Source of the DNA: Polaribacter sp. Hel1_85
GTDB lineage: Bacteria > Bacteroidota > Bacteroidia > Flavobacteriales > Flavobacteriaceae
Reading direction: 5' to 3'
NCBI RefSeq assembly: GCF_000766795.1
Contig: NZ_JPDS01000002.1
Location: 501,001-565,000, forward strand
DNA: 64,000 nucleotides
Below the pieces are notes generated by a model. The model ran no database searches and was not told the DNA's origin. It saw only the letters and a program-made list of their open reading frames with translations. How positions within the stretch are numbered: the first letter of the stretch is position 1; each line of letters opens with the position of its first letter. A program made the translations under genes and the position numbers. Below are positions 1-8,900 of this stretch, piece by piece.

Positions 1-1
1 A

Positions 2-634
2 AAACAACATCCAGATCATTTAGTAGTTACTTATATTAACTGTTCTGCAGAAATTAAAGCATTAAGTGATTATGTTTGTACATCTTCTAATGCTAAAAAA
101 ATCATCGATTCTATTCCTCAAGATCAACCTATAATTTTTGCACCTGATAGAAATTTAGGAGATTATTTAAATAAAGAAACTGGCAGAGAAATGTTACTTT
201 GGGATGGAGCTTGTATGGTTCATGAAGCTTTTTCTATGGAAAAATTGATTGATTTACATTTAGAACATCCAGACGCAGAATTAATTGCGCATCCAGAATC
301 TGAAGCACACATGCTTAAAGTTGCTAAATATATTGGTTCTACTTCTGGTTTATTAAATCATGTTAAAAATAGCGATAAGAATAAATTTATTGTTGCTACA
401 GAAGCGGGTATTTTATTTGAAATGATGCAAGAAAATCCTGATAAAATAATTATTCCTGCGCCAGCAAAAGAAGACAATACTTGTGCTTGTAGTGAATGTG
501 CTTATATGAAAATGAATACAATGAAAAAATTGTATTTATGCTTAAAACATGAATTGCCAAATATTGAGGTTGAAACCGAATTAGCAAAACAAGCAATAAT
601 TCCAATTAATAGAATGTTAGAACTTTCTAAATAA
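2..634 (+). CDS. nadA: Quinolinate synthase NadA, 5' end cut off by window
   Basis: NadA condenses iminoaspartate with dihydroxyacetone phosphate to quinolinate in de novo NAD synthesis, using a [4Fe-4S] cluster. The frame is open from base 2, before the first internal ATG at 191, and reads HPDHLVVTYINCSAEIKA, then DGACMVHEAFS, then HPESEAHM, all NadA signatures. Likely cluster cysteines are those of YINCSAE, the central GACMVHE and the C-terminal NTCACSECAYM segment. About 210 residues are present, so roughly the first third is missing. nadB follows after 9 bp, and the iminoaspartate made by NadB is the NadA substrate, so the two form an operon. No damage is visible in the part present. Confidence 0.95.
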   Translation, partial: KQHPDHLVVTYINCSAEIKALSDYVCTSSNAKKIIDSIPQDQPIIFAPDRNLGDYLNKETGREMLLWDGACMVHEAFSMEKLIDLHLEHPDAELIAHPESEAHMLKVAKYIGSTSGLLNHVKNSDKNKFIVATEAGILFEMMQENPDKIIIPAPAKEDNTCACSECAYMKMNTMKKLYLCLKHELPNIEVETELAKQAIIPINRMLELSK

Positions 635-643
635 AAATAAACA

Positions 644-2233
644 ATGGATAGCAACAATAAGATAATTACATCAGATTTTTTAGTGATTGGTTCTGGAGTT
701 TCAGGATTAACCTTTGCTTTAAAAGTTGCTACTAAATACAAAGATTCTAAAGTTATTATTATAACTAAAGATGAACAAAGTGAATCTAACACTAAATATG
801 CACAAGGAGGTATAGCAAGTGTTTATAATAAGACTGTTGACAGCTTTAAACAACATATTGAAGACACATTAATTGCTGGTGATGGCTTATGTGATGAAGA
901 TGTAGTTAAAATGGTTGTAAAAGATGCTCCTGATAGATTACAAGAGTTAATTGAATGGGGAACTAAGTTTGATAAAAACGAAGAGGGAGAATATGATTTA
1001 GGTCGAGAAGGAGGACATTCTCAAAATAGAATTTTACATCACACAGATATTACAGGTGCAGAAATAGAACGTGCTTTATTGGCTCAAGTAAATGCTTTAC
1101 CAAATATTGATTTTTTAACCCATCATTATGCGATTGATTTAATTACAGAGCATCAAGTAAAACAAAAAAGAACAAAAAGAAATGACAAAATCTCTTGTTA
1201 TGGAGCGTATGTTTTAGATGTAAAAAAAGCTTTCGTAAAAACTTTTATAAGCAAATTTACTTTGCTTGCTTCTGGTGGAAATGGTCAAGTTTACGAAACA
1301 ACAACCAATCCAACTGTTGCAACTGGAGATGGAATTGGAATTGCATATAGAGCCAAAGCAGAAATTTCTGACATGGAATTTATTCAATTTCACCCAACTG
1401 CATTATATAACCCTGGAGAGTATCCCGCTTTTTTAATTTCTGAAGCTGTTAGAGGTTTTGGAGCAAAATTAAAAGATTTTTACGGCAATCCTTTCATGCA
1501 TAATTATGATGAAAGAGAAGAACTTGCATCTAGAGATATTGTTGCTCGAGCAATCGATAATGAGTTGAAAAAAAGTGGAACGCCACATGTTTATTTGGAT
1601 TGCACACAATTAGATATGGAAAAATTTAAAGAACATTTTCCTAATATTACAGAAAAATGTGCCTCTTTAAATATTGATGTGGTAAAAGATCTAATTCCTG
1701 TTGTACCAGCATCACATTATATTTGTGGTGGAGTTAATGTAAACAAAAAAGCAAAAACATCTATAAAAAGATTATATGCTTGTGGTGAGGTTACTAAAAC
1801 TGGTTTACATGGAGGAAACAGATTAGCATCTAACTCTTTATTAGAAGGTTTGGTTTATGCACATAGAGCTTTTCTAAATGTTTCTAAAAAATTTCCAAAA
1901 GCTAAAATCCCTAAGAATGTTCCTGAATGGAATGATAGTGGAATTATAAAAAATATGGAGAAAATATTAATTACTCATGATAGAAATGAAGTAAAAACTA
2001 TTATGACTAATTATGTTGGTATTGTTCGCTCTAACGAACGTTTATTAAGGGCTGAAAAACGTTTAAGAGTTCTTTATGAAGACAACAAACGTCTGTATGA
2101 TCATTCTGAATTATCTGTAGATTTATGTGAATTAAGAAACCTAATTACAACCGCCTATTTAATTACTCAGTTCTCTAAAAAAAGAACAGAAAATTGTGGT
2201 GGCTTTTATAGTTTAGATTGTATTATAAAATAA
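644..2233 (+). CDS. nadB: L-aspartate oxidase NadB
   Basis: NadB is a soluble flavoenzyme that oxidises L-aspartate to iminoaspartate, the first step of de novo NAD synthesis; fumarate or oxygen re-oxidises the FAD. The 529-residue product is of usual length. It starts with the Rossmann FAD motif GSGVSGLTFAL (about residues 17-27), and has the TKYAQGGIA segment, the REGGHSQNRILH substrate loop (about 124-135), EFIQFHPTAL and GLHGGNRLASNSLLEGLV, which separate NadB from succinate dehydrogenase flavoproteins. It lies 9 bp after nadA on the same strand. It converges with the trxA cluster; only a weak hairpin separates the two stop codons. Confidence 0.96.
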   Translation: MDSNNKIITSDFLVIGSGVSGLTFALKVATKYKDSKVIIITKDEQSESNTKYAQGGIASVYNKTVDSFKQHIEDTLIAGDGLCDEDVVKMVVKDAPDRLQELIEWGTKFDKNEEGEYDLGREGGHSQNRILHHTDITGAEIERALLAQVNALPNIDFLTHHYAIDLITEHQVKQKRTKRNDKISCYGAYVLDVKKAFVKTFISKFTLLASGGNGQVYETTTNPTVATGDGIGIAYRAKAEISDMEFIQFHPTALYNPGEYPAFLISEAVRGFGAKLKDFYGNPFMHNYDEREELASRDIVARAIDNELKKSGTPHVYLDCTQLDMEKFKEHFPNITEKCASLNIDVVKDLIPVVPASHYICGGVNVNKKAKTSIKRLYACGEVTKTGLHGGNRLASNSLLEGLVYAHRAFLNVSKKFPKAKIPKNVPEWNDSGIIKNMEKILITHDRNEVKTIMTNYVGIVRSNERLLRAEKRLRVLYEDNKRLYDHSELSVDLCELRNLITTAYLITQFSKKRTENCGGFYSLDCIIK

Positions 2234-2286
2234 AAAAGCACCTAAAATTAATCAGATGCTTATCAACCAACAAACTATTATAATAA

Positions 2287-2583
2287 TCAACCAAAATTAT
2301 TAATAATAGAAACTAACTCATTTTTTTGTACTGCTCCAGATTGTCTCCAAACCTGTTTACCAGATTTATATAAGATTAATGTAGGAACTCCTCTAACTTG
2401 ATATTTTGCTGCTAAAGGTTGATTTTTATCTACATCTATTTTTATAATAGAAACACCATCACCTAAAGTATCTTTTACTTCTTTTAAAATTGGACTCATC
2501 ATTTTACAAGGTCCACACCATTCTGCGAAAAAATCAACTAAAACTGGTTTATCTTGATTTATAATTTCTGAAAAATTACTCAT
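2287..2583 (-). CDS. trxA: Thioredoxin
   Basis: A 98-residue single-domain thioredoxin with the redox motif WCGPC at about residues 22-26 and the cis-proline segment RGVPTL. It has no signal peptide, so it is expected to be a cytoplasmic disulfide reductase. It lies 13 bp downstream of the DUF3365 segment and is probably the last gene of a unit crp - cytochrome c - DUF3365 - trxA on the minus strand. Its place behind a haem protein suggests, but does not show, a link to thiol or haem redox chemistry; it may just as well be a general thioredoxin. Confidence 0.93.
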   Translation of the reverse strand: MSNFSEIINQDKPVLVDFFAEWCGPCKMMSPILKEVKDTLGDGVSIIKIDVDKNQPLAAKYQVRGVPTLILYKSGKQVWRQSGAVQKNELVSIINNFG

Positions 2584-2595
2584 GACTAAGAATTA

Positions 2596-3015
2596 TTATT
2601 TATTAAAAGTAATACTCCAAATTCCTCTAATCTGGTTTTCACTATAACCTATTGCCAAGTCTTTTGGATATAACTCATTTATTTCTGCTAATGTACTTGC
2701 TTTAATATCTGATGTTGGTTTTCCATGACATTGCAAACACATACTATTTGTTTTAATTGGATAATAGAATTTTATATTTTCTGCAGATTCTACAATAATT
2801 GGTTCTGACTCTTTGTTTGATTCTATATTTTCTTTAAAAATTTCTATGTACCCTTTTTCTTTAGAGTTTGCTATATTCCTAGAATTTCTTGGTTTGTCTG
2901 TAACTCTTTTTATAGCTGCTTTATGAAAAACGGACATACTATCTGTTAAGGAAAATGCTTTTTCATTACAAAACTTTAAAGCTGCAATGGTTCCACTTTT
3001 TTGGATTTTAGCCAT
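2596..3015 (-). CDS. DUF3365 (c-type haem sensor-like) segment, separated from cytochrome c by an in-frame stop
   Basis: The translated segment matches the DUF3365/Tll0287-like family: FCNEKAFSLTDSM, IKRVTDKPRN, FYYPIKTNSMCLQCHGKP (a CxxCH haem c site) and LAIGYSENQIRGIWSITF. The first ATG is at 3015, but the same frame is open back to 3096 and carries typical family sequence (LPYNERGLKYALSTKAVLGKNL) with no ATG, GTG or TTG start. At 3097-3099 there is a TGA, which is the stop of the upstream cytochrome c gene in this very frame. The segment therefore lacks its own signal peptide and start, and looks like the C-terminal half of a cytochrome c-DUF3365 fusion broken by one nonsense codon. Whether it is still translated is unknown. 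Confidence 0.75.
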   Translation of the reverse strand: MAKIQKSGTIAALKFCNEKAFSLTDSMSVFHKAAIKRVTDKPRNSRNIANSKEKGYIEIFKENIESNKESEPIIVESAENIKFYYPIKTNSMCLQCHGKPTSDIKASTLAEINELYPKDLAIGYSENQIRGIWSITFNK

Positions 3016-3096
3016 TAAATTTTTTCCTAAAACTGCTTTTGTAGAAAGTGCGTACTTTAAACCTCTTTCATTATAAGGCAGTTTATTAAGGTCAGT

Positions 3097-3585
3097 TCAT
3101 TGTTGATTTTTTTGCATTCCCATGCCTTTTCCTCGACCTTTTCCCATGCCTCTTTCTTTGTTGTAATGATCATCAAACCATTCTGGTTTTTCAATTTCAT
3201 TATCAAACATATAATCTGCAATTTGTTTTATAGTTTCTTCTGGATACGCTTGTTTTGGCATTAACCCAAAACGTCTAACTGCTCCATACATTTTAGCATT
3301 ATCTTGAGTTGGATTCTTAATCCAGTTTTGCATAGAATTAATAAATGCTTCTTTAGTAGTATTTTCTCCTATGTAATGCTTTTTAATTGCAATCATAGGT
3401 GGTGCAATTCTGTTATCTTCTGTAGTTGTTGGATTATGACAAACATAACAGTTTGTTCTCATTAACTTCTTACCTGGATGTTCTTGAGTTTTTGCTACTG
3501 ATTTCTTGTTAGAATATGAAGGTCTTTGAGAGTCTTTACAACTAAAAACAAAAGCAATTATTATTAATAATGTTAGAGGTTTCAT
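3097..3585 (-). CDS. Cytochrome c lipoprotein (N-terminal half of a probable cytochrome c-DUF3365 fusion)
   Basis: A 162-residue protein with a lipoprotein signal (MKPLTLLIIIAFVFSC, lipobox cysteine about residue 16) and one CxxCH haem site (NCYVCHNP, about 46-50), followed by RIAPPMIAIKKHY and a distal methionine in RRFGLMP. It is predicted to be an exported, membrane-anchored mono-haem electron carrier. The tail is a glycine/lysine/methionine-rich linker (KERGMGKGRGKGMGM) of the kind that joins domains, and it ends at a TGA directly followed, in frame, by DUF3365 sequence. It has its own TAnnTTTG promoter and a palindromic operator that overlaps the end of the upstream crp gene. Confidence 0.82.
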   Translation of the reverse strand: MKPLTLLIIIAFVFSCKDSQRPSYSNKKSVAKTQEHPGKKLMRTNCYVCHNPTTTEDNRIAPPMIAIKKHYIGENTTKEAFINSMQNWIKNPTQDNAKMYGAVRRFGLMPKQAYPEETIKQIADYMFDNEIEKPEWFDDHYNKERGMGKGRGKGMGMQKNQQ

Positions 3586-3598
3586 CTTTTTTTAAATA

Positions 3599-3642
3599 CA
3601 AAAATAAGAAGAGACCAACTAACAAACAGTAACAATTGTTAC
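3599..3642 (-). promoter_or_regulatory. Promoter of the cytochrome c gene with a Crp/Fnr-type palindrome
   Basis: On the minus strand a TATTTTTG box (3599-3606) fits the Bacteroidota -7 consensus TAnnTTTG. A perfect 14-bp palindrome, GTAACAATTGTTAC (3629-3642), is centred at 3635.5, 29.5 bp upstream of that box, which places it near -42 from the expected start. That is the class-II activator position of the Crp/Fnr family. The palindrome overlaps the stop codon of the crp gene. The nrfH promoter has the same arrangement at the same distance. Confidence 0.7.
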
Positions 3643-4280
3643 AGTTCTAATACTTTTATGCTATTTCTAAAAAGTTGAATTTTACGCTCGTTTTCTAGCT
3701 TTTTTAACAATCTAGAAACTACAACTCTTGAAGTATGTAAATCTTCAGAAATTTGTTTATGAGTTACGTGTAAAAGATCATTATGAGTAACCATTGCTTT
3801 GTCTTTAAGGTATTTAAAAAGACGTTCATCCATTTTAAGAAATGCAATGGTATCTAAAGCTTCTAAAAGTTCATCTAATCTATGATGATATGTTTGTAAA
3901 ATATAAGATTGCCATGTTTTATACTTCCCTAACCAATCTGCCATTTTTTCTTTTGGCAACATAATAAGTTCAACATTTGTTTCTGCAACCGCTCTAATTT
4001 TACTTTTTGTTTGTCCCATACAACAAGAAAGTGTCATTGCACAAGTATCTCCTTTTTCTAAATAATACAATACCAATTCTTCTCCATGTTCATCTTCTCT
4101 AAGAATTTTAATTGCACCAGAAACTAATAAAGGCATCGATTTTATATAATCTCCAACTTCTATTATAGTAGTATCCTCTTTAAAACTCTTTGGTACTCCT
4201 AATTCTTTAATTTCTGATATTAATTCTTCTTCAAAAAGATATCCAAAATTTGTTGTAAGTTTTTTTTCAATTTCTGACAT
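3639..4280 (-). CDS. Crp/Fnr family transcription regulator
   Basis: A 213-residue regulator: a cyclic-nucleotide-binding-like beta-barrel (about residues 20-130, with VSGAIKILREDEHGEELVLYY), a dimerisation helix, and a winged helix-turn-helix (about 150-205, LTHKQISEDLHTSRVVVSRLLKKLE in outline). The N-terminus lacks an Fnr-type four-cysteine cluster; the only cysteines are in the TCAMTLSCCMG stretch, so oxygen sensing by a classical Fnr cluster is not supported. The usual glutamate of the recognition helix (SRExxSR) is valine here. It is immediately upstream of the cytochrome c gene and is the best candidate for the factor reading the RTRACAAWTGTYAY sites at 3.6, 4.6 and 62.0 kb. The ligand is unknown. 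Confidence 0.9.
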   Translation of the reverse strand: MSEIEKKLTTNFGYLFEEELISEIKELGVPKSFKEDTTIIEVGDYIKSMPLLVSGAIKILREDEHGEELVLYYLEKGDTCAMTLSCCMGQTKSKIRAVAETNVELIMLPKEKMADWLGKYKTWQSYILQTYHHRLDELLEALDTIAFLKMDERLFKYLKDKAMVTHNDLLHVTHKQISEDLHTSRVVVSRLLKKLENERKIQLFRNSIKVLEL

Positions 4281-4331
4281 TTAAAAGTATTTTGGTTGAT
4301 TGGGTATAAATTTAGTGAAATAGAAGTTAAC

Positions 4332-4363
4332 AAAATAAAAAATCCGAGTTTTAACTCGGATTT
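4332..4363 (-). terminator. Intrinsic terminator after the 44-residue membrane protein gene
   Basis: The inverted repeat AAATCCGAGTT / AACTCGGATTT (4340-4350 and 4353-4363) is followed on the minus strand by a T-rich run (4332-4340). It lies 32 bp beyond the stop codon at 4396 and isolates this small gene from crp. Confidence 0.75.
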
Positions 4364-4395
4364 CATCTACTAAACTACTACACTATTTAATCTAA

Positions 4396-4530
4396 CTACT
4401 CTTTAGGTTTCTTGTCGTTATTCATTAAAAGGAATACCGCAACAACTAAGCCTACAACAACTAAGGCGAAAATACCAATCATAATGGTACCATTTATCCA
4501 AGAAACTTGTGGTAAAGTTAAAAAACTCAT
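4396..4530 (-). CDS. Small single-pass membrane protein, 44 residues
   Basis: An ATG-started frame of 44 residues, MSFLTLPQVSWINGT followed by a hydrophobic helix of about 20 residues (IGIFALVVVGLVVAVFLL) and a short charged tail (NNDKKPKE). I do not recognise a named family. It has its own promoter (TACCTTTG, 4554-4561) and its own terminator (4332-4363), so it is a complete monocistronic unit, which argues for a real gene. Upstream is a half-conserved copy of the Crp/Fnr-type operator at the same distance as in the cytochrome c and nrfH promoters. By size and shape it could be an accessory subunit of a respiratory or cytochrome complex; that is inference. Confidence 0.7.
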   Translation of the reverse strand: MSFLTLPQVSWINGTIMIGIFALVVVGLVVAVFLLMNNDKKPKE

Positions 4531-4553
4531 TTATTCTTATTCTTATTTGACTG

Positions 4554-4597
4554 CAAAGGTAAAACCAATCTTAAATGTAAATTATGACAAAAATCAG
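4554..4597 (-). promoter_or_regulatory. Promoter of the 44-residue protein with a degenerate Crp/Fnr-type site
   Basis: The minus strand carries TACCTTTG (4554-4561), a perfect TAnnTTTG box. Centred 29.5 bp upstream (4590.5) is ATGACAAAAATCAG (4584-4597), which agrees with the 14-bp consensus RTRACAAWTGTYAY at 11 positions, with the left half ATGACA intact. Confidence 0.55.
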
Positions 4598-4601
4598 TTT
4601 C

Positions 4602-5930
4602 TTAAAAATTCACGTTTAAAATATCTCCGCTTAATTGTAATAATTGTAATTCAATCAATTTTGCATCAAATTTTGCGTTGTTAAAAGCTGTTTTAGAATT
4701 AATTAAATTGATCTGAGCTTGTCTAAATTCTATCGAAGTAATTTGTCCCAATTTAAAACGCTCTTCACTTCTGTCAAAATTATTCTGAGTAGTTAAAACA
4801 TTCTTTTCTTGTGCTTTTAAAATGAATAATTGGTTTTGATAATTCTCCCAAGTATTTTTTAAACTATTGTCTATCGTTACTTTTTGTTGTTCTAATAAAA
4901 TTTGCTGACTTTCTAATGCAATTTTAGCATTTGCAACTCTGGTTTTTGTGCTTCCACCATCAAACAAATTCCAAGATAAACTTAAGCCCGCATTTAATCC
5001 ATTAGATGTAGATGCCGCTAAAAAAGATGTTGCTGGGTTTTCACTTTTATTCCAACCATAAGAAGTATTTAAACCTAAAGAAGGTAAATAATTTGACTTG
5101 TTTATTTTGATGTTAAACTCACTTATAGCAATGTTTTTTTCGTTTTGTTTTAATGTAGTATTATTCTCAATTGTTTTTTCTTGAAGCTCATCAAAATTTA
5201 AAATATTACTAAAATCTACATTCGTTTCTACAACATAATTTACATCTTTTTCTATTCCTAAAACCACATTTAAACCACGTTTAGCATTACTTAATAATTG
5301 ATTGGCATTTATTAAAGTAATACTATCATTATTTACATCTACTTCTGCATTTAACAATTCTAATTTTGTAGTTTGTCCATATTCATATTGATATTTTGAG
5401 CGTATTAATCTTTGTTTAGAAATTGATAAAGCTTCTTTTACATTCTTTCTATTTTCAGACAATCTAGCAATTTGAAAATAACTTGTAAATAACTGTAAAT
5501 AGGTGTTTTCTATAGTTGCTTTTGCTTGTAACTCTGTTAAATTATAGGTTTCTTTTAATTGCTGATAATTATACTTTCTACCCAAACCATCAAAAATGGT
5601 ATAATTTACATTTAACGATGCATTATAAGATTTGGTTATTGCTCCATTTACACTTGTAGATGTTCCATCTTGTCTATTAATTGTTTGATTATCGTTTCTA
5701 TAATTTGCGCCAGAAGAAAGAGAGGCTGTTGGCAAAAAACCAGTATTATAAATACTTGTATTGTTTTTTGCAACCTCTAAATTATTGTTTGCTATTTTAA
5801 CTCCAAAATTATTTTCTAAAGCTATTTCTAATGCCTCTTTTTTTGTTAAAATTTCTTGCGAAAACCCCTGTAATGTCGATAACAAAACGACTATAAATAC
5901 TATATTTTTAATGATCTTCATTTTCGTCAA
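4602..5930 (-). CDS. TolC-family outer membrane efflux protein
   Basis: A 442-residue protein with a signal peptide (MKIIKNIVFIVVLLSTLQGFSQ) and two outer membrane efflux repeats: long alpha-helical stretches with LTKKEALEIALENNFGVKIA at the N-terminus and RFKLGQITSIEFRQAQINL near the C-terminus. It would form the trimeric outer membrane duct of the tripartite pump whose inner membrane and periplasmic parts are encoded just upstream. Its start overlaps the end of the pump gene by 14-23 bp; the second ATG (5921, MKIIKN) gives a cleaner signal peptide. It is the last gene of the marR-MFP-RND-TolC operon. Confidence 0.92.
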   Translation of the reverse strand: MTKMKIIKNIVFIVVLLSTLQGFSQEILTKKEALEIALENNFGVKIANNNLEVAKNNTSIYNTGFLPTASLSSGANYRNDNQTINRQDGTSTSVNGAITKSYNASLNVNYTIFDGLGRKYNYQQLKETYNLTELQAKATIENTYLQLFTSYFQIARLSENRKNVKEALSISKQRLIRSKYQYEYGQTTKLELLNAEVDVNNDSITLINANQLLSNAKRGLNVVLGIEKDVNYVVETNVDFSNILNFDELQEKTIENNTTLKQNEKNIAISEFNIKINKSNYLPSLGLNTSYGWNKSENPATSFLAASTSNGLNAGLSLSWNLFDGGSTKTRVANAKIALESQQILLEQQKVTIDNSLKNTWENYQNQLFILKAQEKNVLTTQNNFDRSEERFKLGQITSIEFRQAQINLINSKTAFNNAKFDAKLIELQLLQLSGDILNVNF

Positions 5931-8900
5931 ATTTAGATTCTATAATTGCTCTTTCTACTTCTTCTTTTGTAACTTCTCCACCAGTTTTTAACCATTTAAT
6001 AATCACTTTCATTGAATTAGAAACAGACAATAATAATGGTAACATTACTAATGTTAAAACAGTTGCAATTGCTATTCCGTAAGAAATAGATATTGCCATT
6101 GGTATTAAAAATTGTGCTTGTCTACTTTTTTCTAATAATAAAGGTGCTAAACCTGCAATTGTTGTTAAAGATGTTAAGAAAATAGCTCTAAAACGAGATT
6201 GACCTGCTCTTACTAGAGCTTCATCATATTTCATACCTTCTTTTAAGTAAGTATTAAATTTTCCTATTAAAACCAAACCATCATTTACCATAATACCCAC
6301 AAGAGCAATAATTCCTAGAAATGATAAAATCCCTATTGAAAAATTATGAAAATAATGCCCCCAAACAACACCAATCATACTAAAAGGAATCATAATAATT
6401 AATAAAATTGGTTGGCTATAAGAACGGAATGTAAATGCTATTACAATATATATTAATAATAAAATTATAGGACCAACAAGTTTAACAGAATCTGTAGTTT
6501 TCTTAGCTTCTCTATTTTGACCTTCATATAAAGGAGTTACACTATGATATTTAGAAAGTATTTCTGGCATTACTTTTAACTTAATATCATCTAAAACTTC
6601 TGTTGCACTCGTTTCTAGATCTTTTAAATCTGCTGTAATTTGAATTTCTCTTTTTCCATCTAAATGATTAATAGCAATATCTCCTCTTTCTATTGTATAA
6701 TTTGCAATTTCAGAAAACGGAACTCTTGTTCCTGTTGGTGTTATAATACGCATATCATCTAAATCTTTTATAGAAGACCTGTCTTTTCTATCATAACGAA
6801 CCCAAACTTTAATTTCATCTTGTCCACGTTGAAAACGTTGTGCCTGAAAACCAAAGAAACCATATCTAACTTGCGCCATAATAGATTGTAAGTTTAAACC
6901 TAATAAGTACGCATTATCTTTTAAAGTAATTTTTACTTCTTTAATCCCTGCAGGATCATTATCTGAAATATCTTTTAATAGCGGATTATTTTCTAACTCT
7001 TGTTTTAATTCTTTTTTAGCAGCTTTTAATTCTTCAATATTATTTCCTAATAAAGAAACAGCTACAGGACTTCCTCCAAAATTACCACCAGAACCAAAAA
7101 CTAAACTTTCTACACCCGTAATTTTACCAACTTTATCACTAATGGTATTTGTAATTTCTGGTGATGAAAAATCTCTAGCTTCACCTGGTAATAAATTTAC
7201 TGTTAAACTTGCATTTGCACTTCCAGGTCCAATTCTTTTAATTACATTTTCTACAACTTGTACATTACCTGTTTGTTTTTTAGTATACTGTTCATTAACC
7301 AACCAAACTTTTTGTTCTATTGATGAAATAATAGAATCTGTAATTTGTTCGTTTGTACCTTGTGGCATTGTTAGTGTAATTTTAACACTATCACTTGCTA
7401 CTCTTGGAAAAAATGCTTGTTTAACAATACCTGCATTCATTGCCAATATGCTAAAAATTACAAAAGCAATTGGTATAGAAAATGCAAAGATTTTATTTTT
7501 TAAAGAAAACTCTAAAAAAGGCACGTAATACCTGTCTCTAAGTTTACCCAAACCAACATCTGCAGTATTATTTACTTTATTAAAAAAAGTATCTATCGCA
7601 TTCTTTTTAATTTCTTTTCCATTTTCTAAACGTTTTCTATCTAATGCTTTAGAATGTGCAATATGTGCTGGTAAAATAATTAAAGCTTCTATTAATGATA
7701 CTGAAAGTGTTAATAATACAATTGTAGAAACTTCTCCAAAGAAATTTCCAATTCTTCCATCTACAAAAAAGAAGGTAGAAAAAGCTATAATTGTTGTTAG
7801 AATTGCAGAAACAATTGGCGGAATTACTTCCATTGTACCATCTATTGCTGCTTGAATTTTAGTTTTTCCTAAATCGTAATAATGGTGATAAATATTTTCA
7901 CCAATTACAATACCATCATCTACCAAAATACCAATAACGATTATCATTCCAAAAAGTGATAATACATTGATAGTTACATCAAATTGAGCTGCAAAAATAA
8001 ACATTCCGAAAAATGCTATTGGCAAACCAAAAGCTACCCAAATTGCTAAACGAAGGTTTAAAAATAATGCTAAAAAGAAAAGTACTAACAAAATACCTAC
8101 AACACCATTTTCTATTAATAATTTTGTTCTTCCGTTTAATGTTGTACTTCTATCACTTGTAATATTTAGTTGTACATTTTGATTTTCTTGATTGTACTTG
8201 TGTATGTATTCTTTTATTTTATCTGCAGAAGAAATTAAATCTTCATTATTAGTATTACTTACTGTAATATCTATCGCTAAATTTTCATTATAAAATAATC
8301 TATCTGGTGTTTCTGACCAACTATCTCTAACTTGTGCAACATCTTTTAAACGGATTATGTTTCCGTTAGTTTCTGTTCTAACAATTAAATTTTGAAGTTC
8401 GCTACCATAATAAAAACGATTACTTGCTCTAATTAAATAATCTTCTTGCTGGGTTTTAATATTACCACCAGTTATTAAAAGATTAGAGTTTTGTATTGCT
8501 GTTGCAACTTCAGAAAAAGACATATTATAGGCTAATAAATCGTTTTCTCTTACTGCAATTTCTATTTCTTCATCTGGAAATCCAGACAACGAAACTTGAG
8601 AAATACCATCTATTCCTCTAATATCATTCTCTACATTTCTAGCGTATTGTTTTATCGATTTTAAACTAAGATTATCTCCACTAATTGTAAAACTAATTGT
8701 GGGTCTAATGTTTTCTACTTTTGCAATAACTGCGGGTTCCATCCCTGAAGGAAAAGAAGGAACTCTATCTACTGCATTTTTAACATCAGATAAAACAACA
8801 TCTATGTTTTTACCTTTTTCTACTTCTATATTTACTGTTGCAGAATTTTCTCTAGAAACAGAGGTAACTCTTTCTACACCAACAATACCTTTTAAATTAT

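Noticed and set aside
2231..2262. Terminator between nadB and trxA
   Set aside because: The only pairing, AAGCA with TGCTT, is five bases across a long loop, and there is no good T-run.
3097..3099. TGA as selenocysteine in the cytochrome c/DUF3365 gene
   Set aside because: The position is in a linker, not at a redox cysteine, and no strong stem-loop follows directly.
7142..7528. Frames antisense to the RND pump, LRR, ricT and other genes
   Set aside because: They lie wholly inside well-recognised genes on the other strand, have no signatures of their own and arise from low GC and biased codon use.
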